Assembly (NCBI GenBank): GCA_030180135.1
Contig: CM058239.1
Coordinates: forward strand, 59,289,246-59,353,245
Source of the DNA: Orychophragmus violaceus
Taxonomy: Eukaryota > Streptophyta > Magnoliopsida > Brassicales > Brassicaceae
Length of the DNA: 64,000 nt
Direction: 5' to 3'
The position numbers and the translations under genes were made by a program. Shown in pieces: positions 23,490 through 34,293 of this stretch (positions are counted from its first letter, which is position 1; each line of letters opens with the position of its first letter). The notes below the pieces were generated by a model. It saw nothing but the letters and a program-made list of their open reading frames with translations. It was not told the origin of the DNA and searched no databases.

Positions 23490-23970
23490 CGGAAACAACG
23501 AAGCTAAAGTGCGTCGTTATATCGGCAAAGGGTTTTCCTCTTTGCAAGAGATAAAATAGTCGCAAAAGAAACAACAAAGCAAAAATATGTCATTATATCG
23601 ACAAAATAATTTCCTTTCTCTAAGAGATGAATTAATCATGACAACGGAGACAAAGCTATGAGAATACCGACAAAAGAATCCCTCTCCTCAGAAGAGACGA
23701 GTTAACCACATCAGCAAGAAGATCCTTTTTAGGAAAAAATTAATTACGTCGGCAAGCGAACCTTTCTACAAAAGATAAGTTAGATACATCAGCAAGGGAG
23801 ATAAAAATCAATTAATTCGGCGAGTGAACTTATCTTGAAAATATGAATTTAAATTCGTCAGCGAGATAATTCTTCTAAAGACAAAGTTCCCTGCTAGCTA
23901 ACCTCATAGGCAAAAGAATCCCTCTTTTCAGAAGAGATGCATTGATTACATCGGTGAACAATTTTAAGAC
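23490..23970 (+). repeat. Diverged tandem repeats (about 60-70 bp units)
   Basis: Six or seven imperfect units share a core such as TCGGCAA(A)GAATCCCTCT, then TCAGAAGAGATGA, then ATTAATCACATCGG. Spacing is irregular and units are diverged. Confidence 0.6.
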
Positions 23971-26169
23971 ATCGACAAATAGATGAGCCAACTAAGAAAG
24001 AAATAATAATGAAATATACAAAAAAGAAACATTTCTTTGTTTTATTCATTTATGAGAATACAAAGCAAGCTACAAAAAAACTAAGCTAATTTCTTGAAAG
24101 ATGAGTTTGTCCGAGGACAAAGATCGACAAGATCGGCTTCATCCCGTAGAGAGCTGAGCTCTTTTCTTGAAAGACGACTTCATCGTCTTGATTGTTCATG
24201 TCCTTAAAGATTGGCCGCATAGATATGAACCTTGATGAAATCAAGGCCTCGACCGAATCTTCTTGGAGCAAAAAGAAATCGAAAGAATCGACCTCAACAA
24301 CCGAAACGGCCACCTCGCGACTAACCGGACTACGCTGAACAACTTGTTCCAAAGTGCAAGTTGTTCCGTGTCTTCCAACAAGAGCCTGCTCTGATGTACC
24401 ATCAATTTCCCTGCGAACAAAACCAAAAGGAAAATTAGATTGATGAACTACAAGCTACGGAATAAAAACAAAGGTGCTTACGCGGGATGCAATTGATCCC
24501 GAAATGTCTAGAACAAGAATCGTTATTGAAACCAACAACGCATCAGATCGATCCAGGCCAAGGATCTGAGCGCCGCCCTTAAGTTTGGAAAGGCGACAAC
24601 GGGATAACCATCAACATATATTCATCTGTCAACGAACCACCTTTTAGCAAAAAGAGCATAAGATCATCGGCGAGCACCCTCCACCAATATAAAAATTCTG
24701 TAGGAAAACATAGACCCACGTTCAAAAGAAGGAAAGAGTATGTCAGCATTGAAACCAAGAAGGAATGAAGAAGCAAGAAAAGAAAAGAAAAGATCGGATG
24801 AAATTTACACGGAAGAAGAAGAAGAAGAAGAAAAAAAAATAGCGAAGGGTGGTATTTATAAGTAAATTAATCATATTTAAAAAATGAAGAAGATAAAGAC
24901 AAATCTCTGAAAAGGAAGGAAGATCCAAGATATCCGGATTTAACAAAATTGTATCAGAAAGAATCTAAAAAATAAACATAATTCTCCTGAATTAATATAC
25001 TTCCCCTGCGCGAGAAAAGATCCATCATGAATTCTTCTACTCAAACCTAACTCCAGAGCAGAGAAAAATATTATCAATTTCATAATCTAAGTTAATAAAA
25101 CGACTATGTTTTCCGGTCATTCTGTTATTTCCTTTAGATCCTTTCGTATCAAAATACTCAGTCCATAAATCTCGATTAATTATCTAATTAATCCTTGTGG
25201 AAGCTCGGATTCAACCAAAAGATTTCACGATGGAATGGGATAGAATTATGTAGTTGCTCAGAAACACTGATTATGGAAAAAGCAAGCTCTTCCTATTGTG
25301 GTATGTGTTTCAATCCACATTATATCACATCTGGCAGGAGAAGAACAAAAGAAGACATGGAAATCCCCAGTTTTTAGTGTGAGAGTGGTGAAGCTTATGG
25401 ATAAAATTGTTCTCATCCGTTTGCTATTAATTCAAAAGACTATGATGAAGCTTAAATGGAAGGCATGGTCACATGTTTTGAGTTTTCTTCATGATCATTT
25501 TAAGATAAAAAATCAGCATATGTGTCATCAAGAGTATTGTGAGAGTCGAAACTCGCACTGTCAATTCTTGTAGAGCAAATGTTTTATGGAACAGAATAAT
25601 CTAAAGTAAACGACACCGCAAAAGAGACCCGAAGGATATTTTTTATTGATATGTTTGATCAGAAACAAAGTACAAAGCGTAAGAGCTTAAAAAGGACTAA
25701 GTATAGTTGCTAGGATTTTTTTTAGATGATTTGATCGTAGGAAGTCCTTCGTCTTATATAGTCGCGGTGAGTCGGTTTCGAGGATATTCGCTTGCAAGAT
25801 TTATGGAATCTTCATGTTATCGCTTATTCCATTTCCGTTGGGATTTGCATTTCTGCTCGGATTTTCCTCTTCTTGCTCGAATTTATCTTCCTCTTTTCTT
25901 CTTCAAGTTTATCTTTCCGTTTTTGTAATTATCCTTTCCTCTTCTTGCTCGGATTTATAATCTTAATCCGGCCCAAAGTCTACAGAATATGAGTCTTGTG
26001 GGTTCGGACCAAGTTCGTGTTTTGTATAACTTATTCGACGATTCTTTTAACAGCTAGTAATGTATAAGTTATCGTTATGAAGATGGATTGCGGCTAGTCG
26101 CGCGTTCAGAGGAAGATGTTGGCGAGTGTCCGAGCAATTGATCTGAGCAAATCGTCCGTTTGGAAGGTT

Positions 26170-26500
26170 CGGGAAATATGTTCTGCTCGGAACTTCCGAG
26201 GAAGTGTGTCCTGCTTGGAACTTCCGAGGGAGTGCATTATGCTCGGAAAATCCAAGAAAGTGTGTTATGCTCGGATTCTCCGAAGAATGCATCATGCTAG
26301 GAAATTCCGAACAGTGCACCATGCTCGTATTTCCGAGCAGTGCGTCCTGCTCGAAGTTCCCAGCAGGCTGTGTTGTTCTACTCGAACTATCCGAGTAGAT
26401 TATTCTGTTTGGATCGTCCAAGCGGGTTTCCCGAGCGTTTGTGCATGCCCGTAGATTTTGCCGAGTGATATGCTCGTCAAAATGATCCATCCGAGCAGTT
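26170..26500 (+). repeat. Tandem array of hairpin-forming GCTCGGAA..TTCCGAG units
   Basis: About ten units of 27-30 bp, each with a dyad of the form GCTCGGAACTTCCGAG followed by GAGTGTGTC(C/A)T. The first seven, from 26181 to 26370, are the most regular. Open frames across it on both strands are a by-product of the repeat. Confidence 0.75.
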
Positions 26501-26659
26501 TCGATAGTTTGGTTAAATGGTTTCTTATGTTTCGTACGAAACATTATTCATACGGAATATTGTCCATATGAAGTGTTATCTATGCGGAAAATGGCTATTT
26601 CCGATTGTTTGATCTGTTTTCAATTATTGATTTTGTCGAGGAGGATTTTGACCCCAACA

Positions 26660-28400
26660 TGTATGGTCTAAGATTTCAATCGTTTTCTAAAAAGCTAAAT
26701 TGTAAAAACAGGCTTTTGAGCTTAAATATAATTTCATTCAATTAAAAAAAAGAAAAAAATTTGTACTTCAATATTTTTTCTTCACTCCCCAGGCCCAATA
26801 AAAAACCCAATATAATACGAAATCGTATCAGATGTTCTGCAGTGAAATTGAATTAGATTGTACCATCATCATTGAACTTTCTTATGGAACCGCTAAACCT
26901 TCGACATAATGTTTTTTTTTCTTGAAATAATTTTTGCATTAATTTAAATTTTTATAGGTTTATTTTTTGGGTCAAACCAAAGAATCTCCTAATGGGTCTG
27001 ATTTCTAGCCACAATCCCCAACAATACAAAGCACACCTTAACATAATTCATAATCCCCACAAAAACTCATATCCAAGTAAACCCTAAACCTAAGCAAGGA
27101 GGTAGATATAAACGGCGGTGGCGGCTGCCGAGACACTAACACGGTCACAGAGAGCTACCACCGCACTGATCTCTGCTGACACAAAAGACCGTCACCAGAG
27201 ACAGAAACAACGCACACAACACCCCTTTGCAAGAGCAAAGAAACTAAGTGGCGAACCAGGACAAACGCCATTCGCCAAGGCAGAGGACCGTCTCCAAGAA
27301 CCTGGCAAAACCAAAGGAGAGCAGCTAGCAAACACAATAAATAGCAGAAGATATGAGATTTAACCTACTCCATGAAGACGAACGCTACGGCAAAGGGGGA
27401 GAAAGACCGAACGGAAGAGGAGACCACCGGAAAAACTCCGAAAGGGAAAGAACCACCGTCCCCAGACGGTACCACCCACAACAAAGACATCCGATGAAAT
27501 CTCTGACGAGAGCCCACTCGTTGTCACGCCACCACCACGACTTCAGATCCGTCCACAACTGACCACTCCAAGCCATGCAAGCCTAAGACCAAGACGAGGA
27601 GACACCATAAGGTAGGAGAAAACCACACTGCCAGGATCTCGTCCTCACTTACACGAGCGTGAAGCTACAAAACCCACCGAACCAACGCCATTTCGCCACA
27701 CCGCCGTAGAGACAGGAGACACCGCTAAGCATGCCGGAGAAGGAGTACTCTGTCTCCACCACAGATGAAGCGTCAGCTGAGCAAAAAAGGAATAAGCCAC
27801 TCTCGCCAGAGGCAGAGGGCCAACAGCAAAAGGCATAGGAGGAGATTATTCTCTCCTTGGCAAAATGTTTCTCATCTATTTCAAGTCTTGTTGCAATGGA
27901 CTGAGATTGCGGTAACAAACGAGATTCATCATTCTCATTTATTCTCTGAATCTCTACTGAAAGCTGGAGAGAGTTGGAGAGAATGCATAGTCGATCCAAA
28001 CTCAACTGATGCCTCTATCAATATACTTCACATGTAAAAAAGGAGGTAAAAATTGTGAGAACTGAAAATGTGAACATTTTTAATTGTCATTTCAAATAAG
28101 CATTTTTAATAAATGTAAAGAAAATTAAGCAAATATTTAATGCTTTTTGCATGTGTGCTCCTAGAGCACAATCTTATTCTTTAGTATAAACTAATAAAAA
28201 AACGTACGAAAAAAGGTAAAACCACAACGTGTCAATAATTACAATTTTTGTATTTTTATATATCTCTATGTATATTTTTCCATATATCTCTTGCAAAATG
28301 TTAGTAGTATAGAAAATATCTTTTTTTGACATCAGAAAATATTTAGTATCTTTGTATATCTTAGATATGTATGTATCTTGGCACGTATCTTTTAGGGTTT
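26660..28400. other. Intergenic DNA, no gene assigned
   Basis: 26660-27100 is AT-rich and featureless. 27100-27860 is markedly richer in A, C and G, with short frames on both strands (for example 27118-27363 plus and 27649-28005 minus) that I cannot assign; it has the look of an old retroposon or gene relic. 28154-28170 is a perfect dyad, TGTGCTC-CTA-GAGCACA. The rest is AT-rich upstream DNA of the next gene. Confidence 0.5.
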
Positions 28401-28410
28401 CTATGATCTC

Positions 28411-28418
28411 TATAAATT
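28411..28418 (+). promoter_or_regulatory. Putative TATA box of the DUF2828 gene
   Basis: CTATAAAT about 110 bp before the first ATG (28526). A second candidate, TTATAAAA, lies near 28479-28486, only 40 bp before that ATG and so less likely. Confidence 0.45.
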
Positions 28419-28525
28419 TGTGTTATTCACATGGTGCGTCAATCTCTAAAGTCTAAAATAGCTTCAGAGTCAAACCCTTATAAAATTTTGAGACCATCAC
28501 CATTCCTCTATCTCTAGTCTCTTCA

Positions 28526-28633
28526 ATGGCTTCTTCTACTACAACCCTTGTAGGCCCACCTTCCGTCGCCTCCGCAGAGACTCCGATACCATCAGTTCGC
28601 CGGAAACCCCTGTTTCCGATGACCACAATCTGA
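28526..28633 (+). other. Short upstream frame holding the family-like N-terminus
   Basis: ATG at 28526 opens a 35-codon frame beginning MASSTTTLVGPPSVAS, which I recall as the usual start of plant UCP015417 proteins. It stops at 28631-28633, 41 bp before the next ATG, and is out of frame with the main coding region. Downstream of about 28580 the conserved reading continues instead in the main frame (SSPETPVSDDHNL and on). This suggests a single-base loss or two-base gain between them, or a sequence error. Confidence 0.6.
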
Positions 28634-28674
28634 TCTCCAAGACCGCCGCACTAAACATCGGAGAAGGCCCACCG

Positions 28675-30492
28675 ATGTGTCTGACTGAAAACTTCTCGCC
28701 AACTTTTCTCTCCTCTGGTAACCCATGCCTCGATTTCTTCTTCCACATCGTCCCCGACACGCCTCCCAATGATCTGATCCAACGTCTGGCGGTTTCTTGG
28801 TCTCACGATCCGTTGACTTCGTTGAAACTCGTCTGCCATCTCCGAGGAGTACGAGGAACTGGGAAATCAGATAAAGAAGGGTTTTACACAGCTGCGTTAT
28901 GGCTTTACCAGAACCACCCCAAAACCCTAGCTTTGAATCTCCCGTCTCTCGTCGATTTTGGGTATTTCAAAGATTTGCCTGAGATTCTTTATCGGATCCT
29001 TGAAGGTCACCAGGTGGAGAGAGGGACGACTCGGGTGTGGAGGAAGAGGAATCAGAAGAAATTTAAGCGGACGAGTGAGAATCGCTCGGAGATTTCTCAG
29101 GGTTTGGAAGATCGGATTCTGGAAAACGCGGAGGAGATTGGTGGTCATGTAGATAAAATCAAGGCTAGAGCATTGCGGAAACAGAGAGAGTTGGAGAAGG
29201 CGACGAAAGCTTTACTGAGGTATAACTCTGATGCTAATTACAGGTTACTGTTTGATCGAATAGCCGATTTGTTTGCTGATTTGCTGAAATCCGATTTGAA
29301 GTATTTGAATTCCAATGAGCTGAATAAGATTGGATTAGCCTCGAAATGGTGTCCTTCTGTTGATTCTTCGTATGATAAGACTACATTGATATGTGAGGCA
29401 ATTGCTAGAAGGATGTTCTCTAGAGTTGAGTACGAAGGAATCGAAGAAGCTCATTACGCTTATAGGATTAGAGATAGGTTTAGGAAACAAGTTCTTGTGC
29501 CATTGCGTAAAGCTCTCCAATTGCCTGAGGTGTCTATGAGTGCAAAGGAATGGAATCATTTGAAGTACAATAGAGTTGCTTCTGTTGCTATGACGAATTA
29601 CAAGATGCTCTTTGAGAAGCATGATAGCGAGAGGTTTAAGCAGTTTTTGGAGGATGTGAAATCCGGGAAGAAGAAGATTGCTGCCGGTGGGTTGCTTCCT
29701 CACCAGATAATCAGCCAGCTGGAGTGTGATAGTGGGAGTGAAGTTGGGGCAGAAGTTGCAGAGCTTCAATGGGCGAGAATGGTGGATGATGTTGCCAAGA
29801 AAGGGAAGATGAAGAATTCATTGGCGGTTTGTGATGTATCCGGGAGCATGTCGGGTATACCTATGGAGGTTTGTGTGGCGCTTGGGTTATTGGTTTCGGA
29901 ACTAAATGAAGAGCCGTGGAAAGGGAAAGTTATCACCTTTAGTGAAAACCCGCAGCTTCATATAGTCACAGGTTCTAGTCTGAGAGAAAAGACTGAGTTT
30001 GTCAGACAAATGGATTGGGGAATGAACACAGATTTTCAGAAGGTGTTTGATCGGATTCTAGAGGTTGCAGTGGAGAATAACTTGACCAATGAGCAGATGA
30101 TCAAGCGGTTGTTTGTGTTCAGCGACATGGAGTTTGATAGTGCAGTGGGAAGCAACAATTTTAACCATTACGATATGGGCAGTGATTACGAGGAACGGTT
30201 GAAGATTGAAAAGCAAAGGTCCAAGGAGAAATGGGAGACGGATTATGAGGTGGTTGAGAGGAAGTATAAAGAGAATGGTTTTGAGAATGTTCCAGAAATG
30301 GTATTTTGGAACTTAAGAGACTCGTCTGCGACACCCGTGGCGGCTAAGCAGAAAGGAGTAGCTTTGGTTAGCGGGTTTTCAAAAAATCTACTGACTCTGT
30401 TTCTTGAGGAAGGTGGGATTGTGAATCCTGAAGATGTCATGTGGTTAGCCATTAAAGGTGAGGAGTACAAGAAGCTTGCTGTTTATGACTGA
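28675..30492 (+). CDS. DUF2828 / UCP015417 family protein with vWA domain
   Basis: A 605-codon single-exon frame matching the plant and fungal DUF2828 (PIRSF UCP015417) family; function is not established. N-terminal landmarks are FLSSGNPCLDFFFH and GVRGTGKSDKEGFYTAALWL (residues about 15-80). A charged helical middle (about 125-180) precedes SLAVCDVSGSMSG, the von Willebrand A metal site with D387, S389 and S391. T452 and D484 (in FSDMEFD) are likely the other metal ligands. The C-terminus ends KKLAVYD. No signal peptide or membrane helix is evident, so it is probably soluble. The start used is the first ATG in frame, but the family normally has about 50 more N-terminal residues; these are frame-broken here (28526-28633). 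The body looks under constraint, so the gene may still be expressed from 28675. Confidence 0.9.
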   Translation: MCLTENFSPTFLSSGNPCLDFFFHIVPDTPPNDLIQRLAVSWSHDPLTSLKLVCHLRGVRGTGKSDKEGFYTAALWLYQNHPKTLALNLPSLVDFGYFKDLPEILYRILEGHQVERGTTRVWRKRNQKKFKRTSENRSEISQGLEDRILENAEEIGGHVDKIKARALRKQRELEKATKALLRYNSDANYRLLFDRIADLFADLLKSDLKYLNSNELNKIGLASKWCPSVDSSYDKTTLICEAIARRMFSRVEYEGIEEAHYAYRIRDRFRKQVLVPLRKALQLPEVSMSAKEWNHLKYNRVASVAMTNYKMLFEKHDSERFKQFLEDVKSGKKKIAAGGLLPHQIISQLECDSGSEVGAEVAELQWARMVDDVAKKGKMKNSLAVCDVSGSMSGIPMEVCVALGLLVSELNEEPWKGKVITFSENPQLHIVTGSSLREKTEFVRQMDWGMNTDFQKVFDRILEVAVENNLTNEQMIKRLFVFSDMEFDSAVGSNNFNHYDMGSDYEERLKIEKQRSKEKWETDYEVVERKYKENGFENVPEMVFWNLRDSSATPVAAKQKGVALVSGFSKNLLTLFLEEGGIVNPEDVMWLAIKGEEYKKLAVYD

Positions 30493-30600
30493 AAAACTTG
30501 ACATGCTTAGCACCATCGTATTTATCAGTTTCTTTGAGCTTACTTTTTGAAAACTATCAAGTTGTTTTTCCATTATTTGAAGAAAAAGATAACTTTTGTT
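30493..30600 (+). other. 3' flank of the DUF2828 gene
   Basis: Short AT-rich 3' untranslated candidate. No canonical AATAAA is seen; GT/T-rich sequence follows at 30595-30625. Confidence 0.35.
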
Positions 30601-30894
30601 TGGTGTTGTTCGTTGTGTCTATTTAGATGATTCATCTGGGTGGATGGAAATGAGAATTGATGTTCGTTTAGTAACAAAAACGACATCTAGATAAATCATC
30701 TTAATGAGTTTTAAAAATTTAAGCAAAAATTGGATCATTTGGATGATCCATCTAAATTAATCAAATTGGATCATTTGGATGGAGATAGTTCATCCAAAAA
30801 TAACAAATGACCAATATACTTAACTATTAAAACTACTAAATAAGCAAACGAACATAACATAAATAATATCTTAAAATTATTTTGCAAAACAAAA

Positions 30895-31440
30895 TCGAAA
30901 ATTATATATTTCTACCAAAAATACAAAATTGTGTTTTCTACCAAAACCTCACAAAATCGTATTTTCCCGCCAAAACTGGAAATCATGTTTTCGTTAAAAC
31001 TGTGAAATGTGTTTTTCGCCAAAACCGTAATCACATTTTTCTGTCAAAACTGCAAAATCCCGTTTCTCGCCAAAATCACAAAATCACGTTTTCCACCAAA
31101 ACAGTAAAATTGTGTTTTTCTACCAAAATCGTAAAATAGCATTTTTTGTTAAAACCGTAAAATCGCATTTTCCGCCAAATGGTAAAATCATGTTTTCTCC
31201 CCAAAACAGAAAATCACATTTTGCCATCAAAACCGTAAAATTGTGTTTTCCCGCCAAACCGTTAAATCAAGTTTCCGGCCAAAACCGTAAAATCGTGTTT
31301 CCAGCTAAACCTCGCAAAATCATATTTTCCCGCCAAAGCGTAAAATTATAAAATCATGTTTTTCGCCAAAGCCGTAAAATTGTGTTTTTACGTCAAAACC
31401 GCAAAATCATTTCCTCGCCAAAATTGTAAAATTTCAACTG
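30895..31440 (+). repeat. Minisatellite, CCGCCAAAACCGTAAAATC-type units
   Basis: About 18 diverged units of 28-31 bp of the form CGCCAAAACCGTAAAATCGTGTTTT(C). Resumes weakly at 31595-31665. Open frames over it are periodic artefacts. Confidence 0.85.
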
Positions 31441-31444
31441 GCCG

Positions 31445-31595
31445 CCAAAATAATAAAACCAGACTGCAGATAAGCTAGCACGAAGTGCTTGCCACATGCA
31501 GTCATTAAGCGCGCATATCGGTCCGGAGCCACCGATATGGATGATAGAGAAATAGAGTTCTATTTTGTTCACATTTGTTGTCAAAAAAAAAAAAT
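31445..31595 (+). repeat. Poly(A)-ended insert with two hairpins
   Basis: About 150 bp interrupting the minisatellite, ending in 12 A residues (31584-31595). It contains AGCAC-GAA-GTGCT and a perfect 9-bp stem (31514-31522 with 31531-31539, loop of 8). No box A or box B was found, so a SINE call is not supported. Could be a SINE 3' end or a MITE piece. Confidence 0.4.
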
Positions 31596-32065
31596 CATAA
31601 AACCATGTTTTTCAAAGCCCCATTTTCTCGTTAAAACCGTAAGAGCATAGTTTCTCTTCAAAACCGCAAAATAACAAAATAATAATTTTTGAAAATTATA
31701 TAGTTGTCAATATATTTTAGATTAATAATTAAAATTAGTATGGTTAAGACTATAATTAAAATATGAATAGACCAAATATAAGTATTTTAGTCATTTTCTT
31801 ATTTAATTCATCTAAATGGAAATGAAGATTTATAAAAATTAAGTACACAAACAAAGATTCATTCAAATGCTCAATCCATATGAACATTTAAAAATTGAAA
31901 CGAACATCATTCAAATGATCTATTTGAATGAACTATTGAGATAAATCATCTAAATGAGAATGTTAGATGAACAAACGAAGAACCTCTTTATCTTTTTGTT
32001 ACAAGTCTAATTAGGTATACAAATAAGAAAATGAAATGACCTACAAGTTGTAAGAGGAGGAAGTA

Positions 32066-32490
32066 GGCCTGAGACTTCGGTTCTTCGGTTCGGTTACGGT
32101 TCGGTTATTCGGTTTTTTTTTTGTTTTAAAAAAACCACCGATCGGTTTTTGTTCTTCAAAATAGTTTGGTTCGGTTCATTAAAACTTCGGTTCGGTTCGA
32201 TAATTTCGATTTGGTTTTATATCCCACTATATATATATATCAAACACAAACCGACAAAAATATATATATATAGTGGAAGACTGAAATTTTTATGAAAATA
32301 AAAATCGATCAACAACTACAAGTCTATAATAATGATTAGGCCTGGGACTTCGATTCTTCGATTCAGTTACTCAGTTTTTCGATTTTTTTTTTGTTTTTTA
32401 AAAAACTGCCGATCGGTTTTTGTTCTTCCAATTAGTTCGGTTCGGTTTATTAAAATTTCGGTTCGGTTTTATATCCCAAGGCTAGGAGGA
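32066..32490 (+). repeat. Duplicated CGGTTCGG-type repeat with hairpin
   Basis: Two diverged copies (32066-32222 and 32337-32480) start GGCCTGRGACTTCGRTTCTTCG and go on as CGGTTCGGTT repeats, a T run and CCGATCGGTTTTTGTTC. A perfect hairpin, 17-bp stem at 32224-32240 and 32260-32276 with a 19-base loop, lies between them. Such CGGTTCGG repeats are common dispersed repeats in crucifers. Confidence 0.7.
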
Positions 32491-32948
32491 AGCATCACTC
32501 CTCGTTTCTTCCTAACTTTGGAATCTTTTCTTTCTCTCATTTGGTTCTGAAGGGCAAAACCCAAACTAATATTCTCTTTCTTTTTCTCTTTATTCCTGTG
32601 GTGTCCTTCTCACATCCGGTAGTTTCATAACGAATATGTTCTTGTAGATGGCCAAGTTGCTTAAATATGATGTGAACAAATCAACAAACAAAGCTTTTGA
32701 GAATTACCCTGAATCCAAACACGTTTTTTTTTTTGGGTGCTCCAGTTACCCGAAGAAAGATGTTGATTTCGAAGCACGATGAACCGGATTGGATTCAAGC
32801 CCCGAAAACTCAACAAAACAAACAAAAAACGTGTTGCTATAAATTAGCTTATGTTTTTGGTTATTCACTGCTAAAAAGGAAGAAGAATATATTCTTTAAC
32901 GCGGCTTTATAAAGCGCTTCTACAATTTGACAATCACCATTCGTTTTC

Positions 32949-32956
32949 TATATATT
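32949..32956 (+). promoter_or_regulatory. Putative TATA box of the PP1 gene
   Basis: CTATATATTC about 65 bp before the ATG at 33015. An alternative CTATAAAT lies at about 32838-32845. Confidence 0.4.
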
Positions 32957-33014
32957 CACTATCTTCTTTTTATTATAAATCTTCGTCGTTGTTGTTTCGT
33001 CCTATTGTTTATTA

Positions 33015-34130
33015 ATGGAAGCTAGTGCTTTAAACTCAGTGATCAATAGATTGCTTGAAGCTAGAGTGAAACCAGGAAAGATTGTTCAGTTGTCTGAAAC
33101 AGAGATCAAACAGCTCTGTTTTGTCTCTAGAGATATCTTCTTGAGACAGCCAAACCTCTTGGAACTCGAAGCTCCTGTAAAGATCTGCGGTACACTTATT
33201 TCTCTCTCTGTCTCTTCTCTAAGATTGTCTTCTTATGGAATCTTTTGGTTAAAACAGGGGACATTCATGGACAATACCCGGATCTCTTGAGACTATTCGA
33301 ATACGGAGGATACCCTCCTCGTTCAAACTACTTGTTTCTTGGAGATTACGTGGATCGTGGCAAACAAAGCCTTGAAACCATCTGTCTCTTACTCGCTTAC
33401 AAAATCAAATTCCCTGAAAACTTCTTCCTTCTTAGAGGAAACCACGAAAGTGCTTCAATCAATCGCATCTACGGCTTCTACGACGAGTGTAAACGCCGTT
33501 TCAGTGTCAAGATTTGGCGAATCTTCACCGATTGCTTCAATTGTCTCCCCGTCGCTGCACTCATCGATGACCGGATTCTCTGTATGCACGGTGGCCTCTC
33601 CCCAGAGCTGCTTAGCTTGAGACAGATTAGAGACATTCGTCGTCCAACGGATATTCCAGATCGTGGTTTACTCTGCGATCTCTTGTGGTCTGATCCTGAT
33701 AAAGTGGTTAGAGGCTGGGGTCCTAACGATCGCGGAGTTTCTTACACTTTTGGATCGGGTACAGTTTATGAGTTTCTCAAAAGACTCGATCTTGACCTAA
33801 TTTGTAGGGCTCATCAGGTTTGTTCATCGTTCCTTGCGCTCAAAGCAACCGTTTTCTATGTGTTTCCTTTTTATGCAAGCAAAGTTATTGTTTCAGGTTG
33901 TTGAAGATGGGTACGAGTTCTTTGCGAATAAGCAGCTCGTGACGATATTCTCCGCGCCAAATTACTGTGGAGAATACGACAATGCAGGTGCGATGATGAG
34001 TGTGGACGATGAATTGATTTGCTCTTTTCAGATCTTAAAACCTAATGAGAAGAAATCAATATTCAGCTTCGGAAGCAGAGGTGGTGCTAAAACTAGCTTC
34101 CCTTATCCTAAAGTCAAGGTAATCACATAA
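33015..34130 (+). CDS. Serine/threonine protein phosphatase PP1 catalytic subunit (TOPP family), 3 exons
   Basis: Removes phosphate from Ser/Thr residues in nucleus and cytosol, usually with regulatory subunits. Exons are 33015-33189, 33258-33817 and 33897-34130. Intron 1 (GT 33190, AG 33257) and intron 2 (GT 33818, AG 33896) restore one 322-residue frame, close to the usual length of about 310-325. All metal and catalytic signatures are present: GDIHGQY (D60, H62), GDYVDRG (D88, D91, R92), LLRGNHE (N120, H121), HGG (H169), DRG (R217) and RAHQ (H244). The SAPNYCGEYDNAGA loop (Y268, C269) is the toxin-sensitive beta12-beta13 loop. The C-terminal tail after the conserved SFQILKP is short and ends KVKVIT. 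A GTAATC at the tail could be a further splice donor, so the last residues are uncertain. The codons look intact. Which TOPP paralogue this is cannot be decided by eye. Confidence 0.95.
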
Positions 34131-34293
34131 TCTTTTCAATTTCTGGACTGAAATTGATGTTTTTGGTTAGAGTTTAGAAATTAAGGTTCGGATTGAATTG
34201 TTTTGGTCTTTTGAAATATGACAAATATCATATTGAAATATGCCAATGCATAAAGGTATTTTTTTCTATTACTATAATCTATCTTTATTTATA

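Larger units (their letters stand above)
22956..26659 (-). mobile_element. Probable degraded LTR retroelement, unclassified
   Basis: The right end at 26659 reads GACCCCAACA; its minus strand TGTTGGGGTC is a typical LTR start. A TGGTACATCAGAGC-like sequence on the minus strand at 24388-24405 resembles a primer site with a 2-base insertion, which would put an LTR of about 2.2 kb at its right. No gag or pol frame is recognised. Two tandem arrays (23490-23970 and 26170-26500) lie inside. The left boundary is unknown; 22956 is only the R1 edge. Confidence 0.35.
30601..31990. mobile_element. Probable non-autonomous DNA transposon with subterminal repeats
   Basis: The left part (30605-30790) and right part (31800-31985) are rich in copies of GATGATTCATCT and ATTTAGATGAT in opposite orientation. 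Ends look like imperfect inverted repeats (TTCGTT..TCTATTTAGATGATTCATCT versus the complement near 31940-31985). The centre holds the minisatellite (30895-31440) and a poly(A)-ended block. The exact ends and target duplication are not clear. hAT-type is a guess. Confidence 0.4.

Noticed and set aside
27118..28037. Several 60-118-codon frames on both strands
   Set aside because: Overlapping frames in an A/C/G-rich stretch without recognised domains; possibly an old retroposon but not supportable as a gene.
30895..31440. CRISPR-like array
   Set aside because: Units are contiguous and diverged with no unique spacers, in plant DNA; a minisatellite.
32697..32912. 71-codon frame upstream of PP1
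   Set aside because: No motif; lies in the presumed promoter and leader of the PP1 gene.
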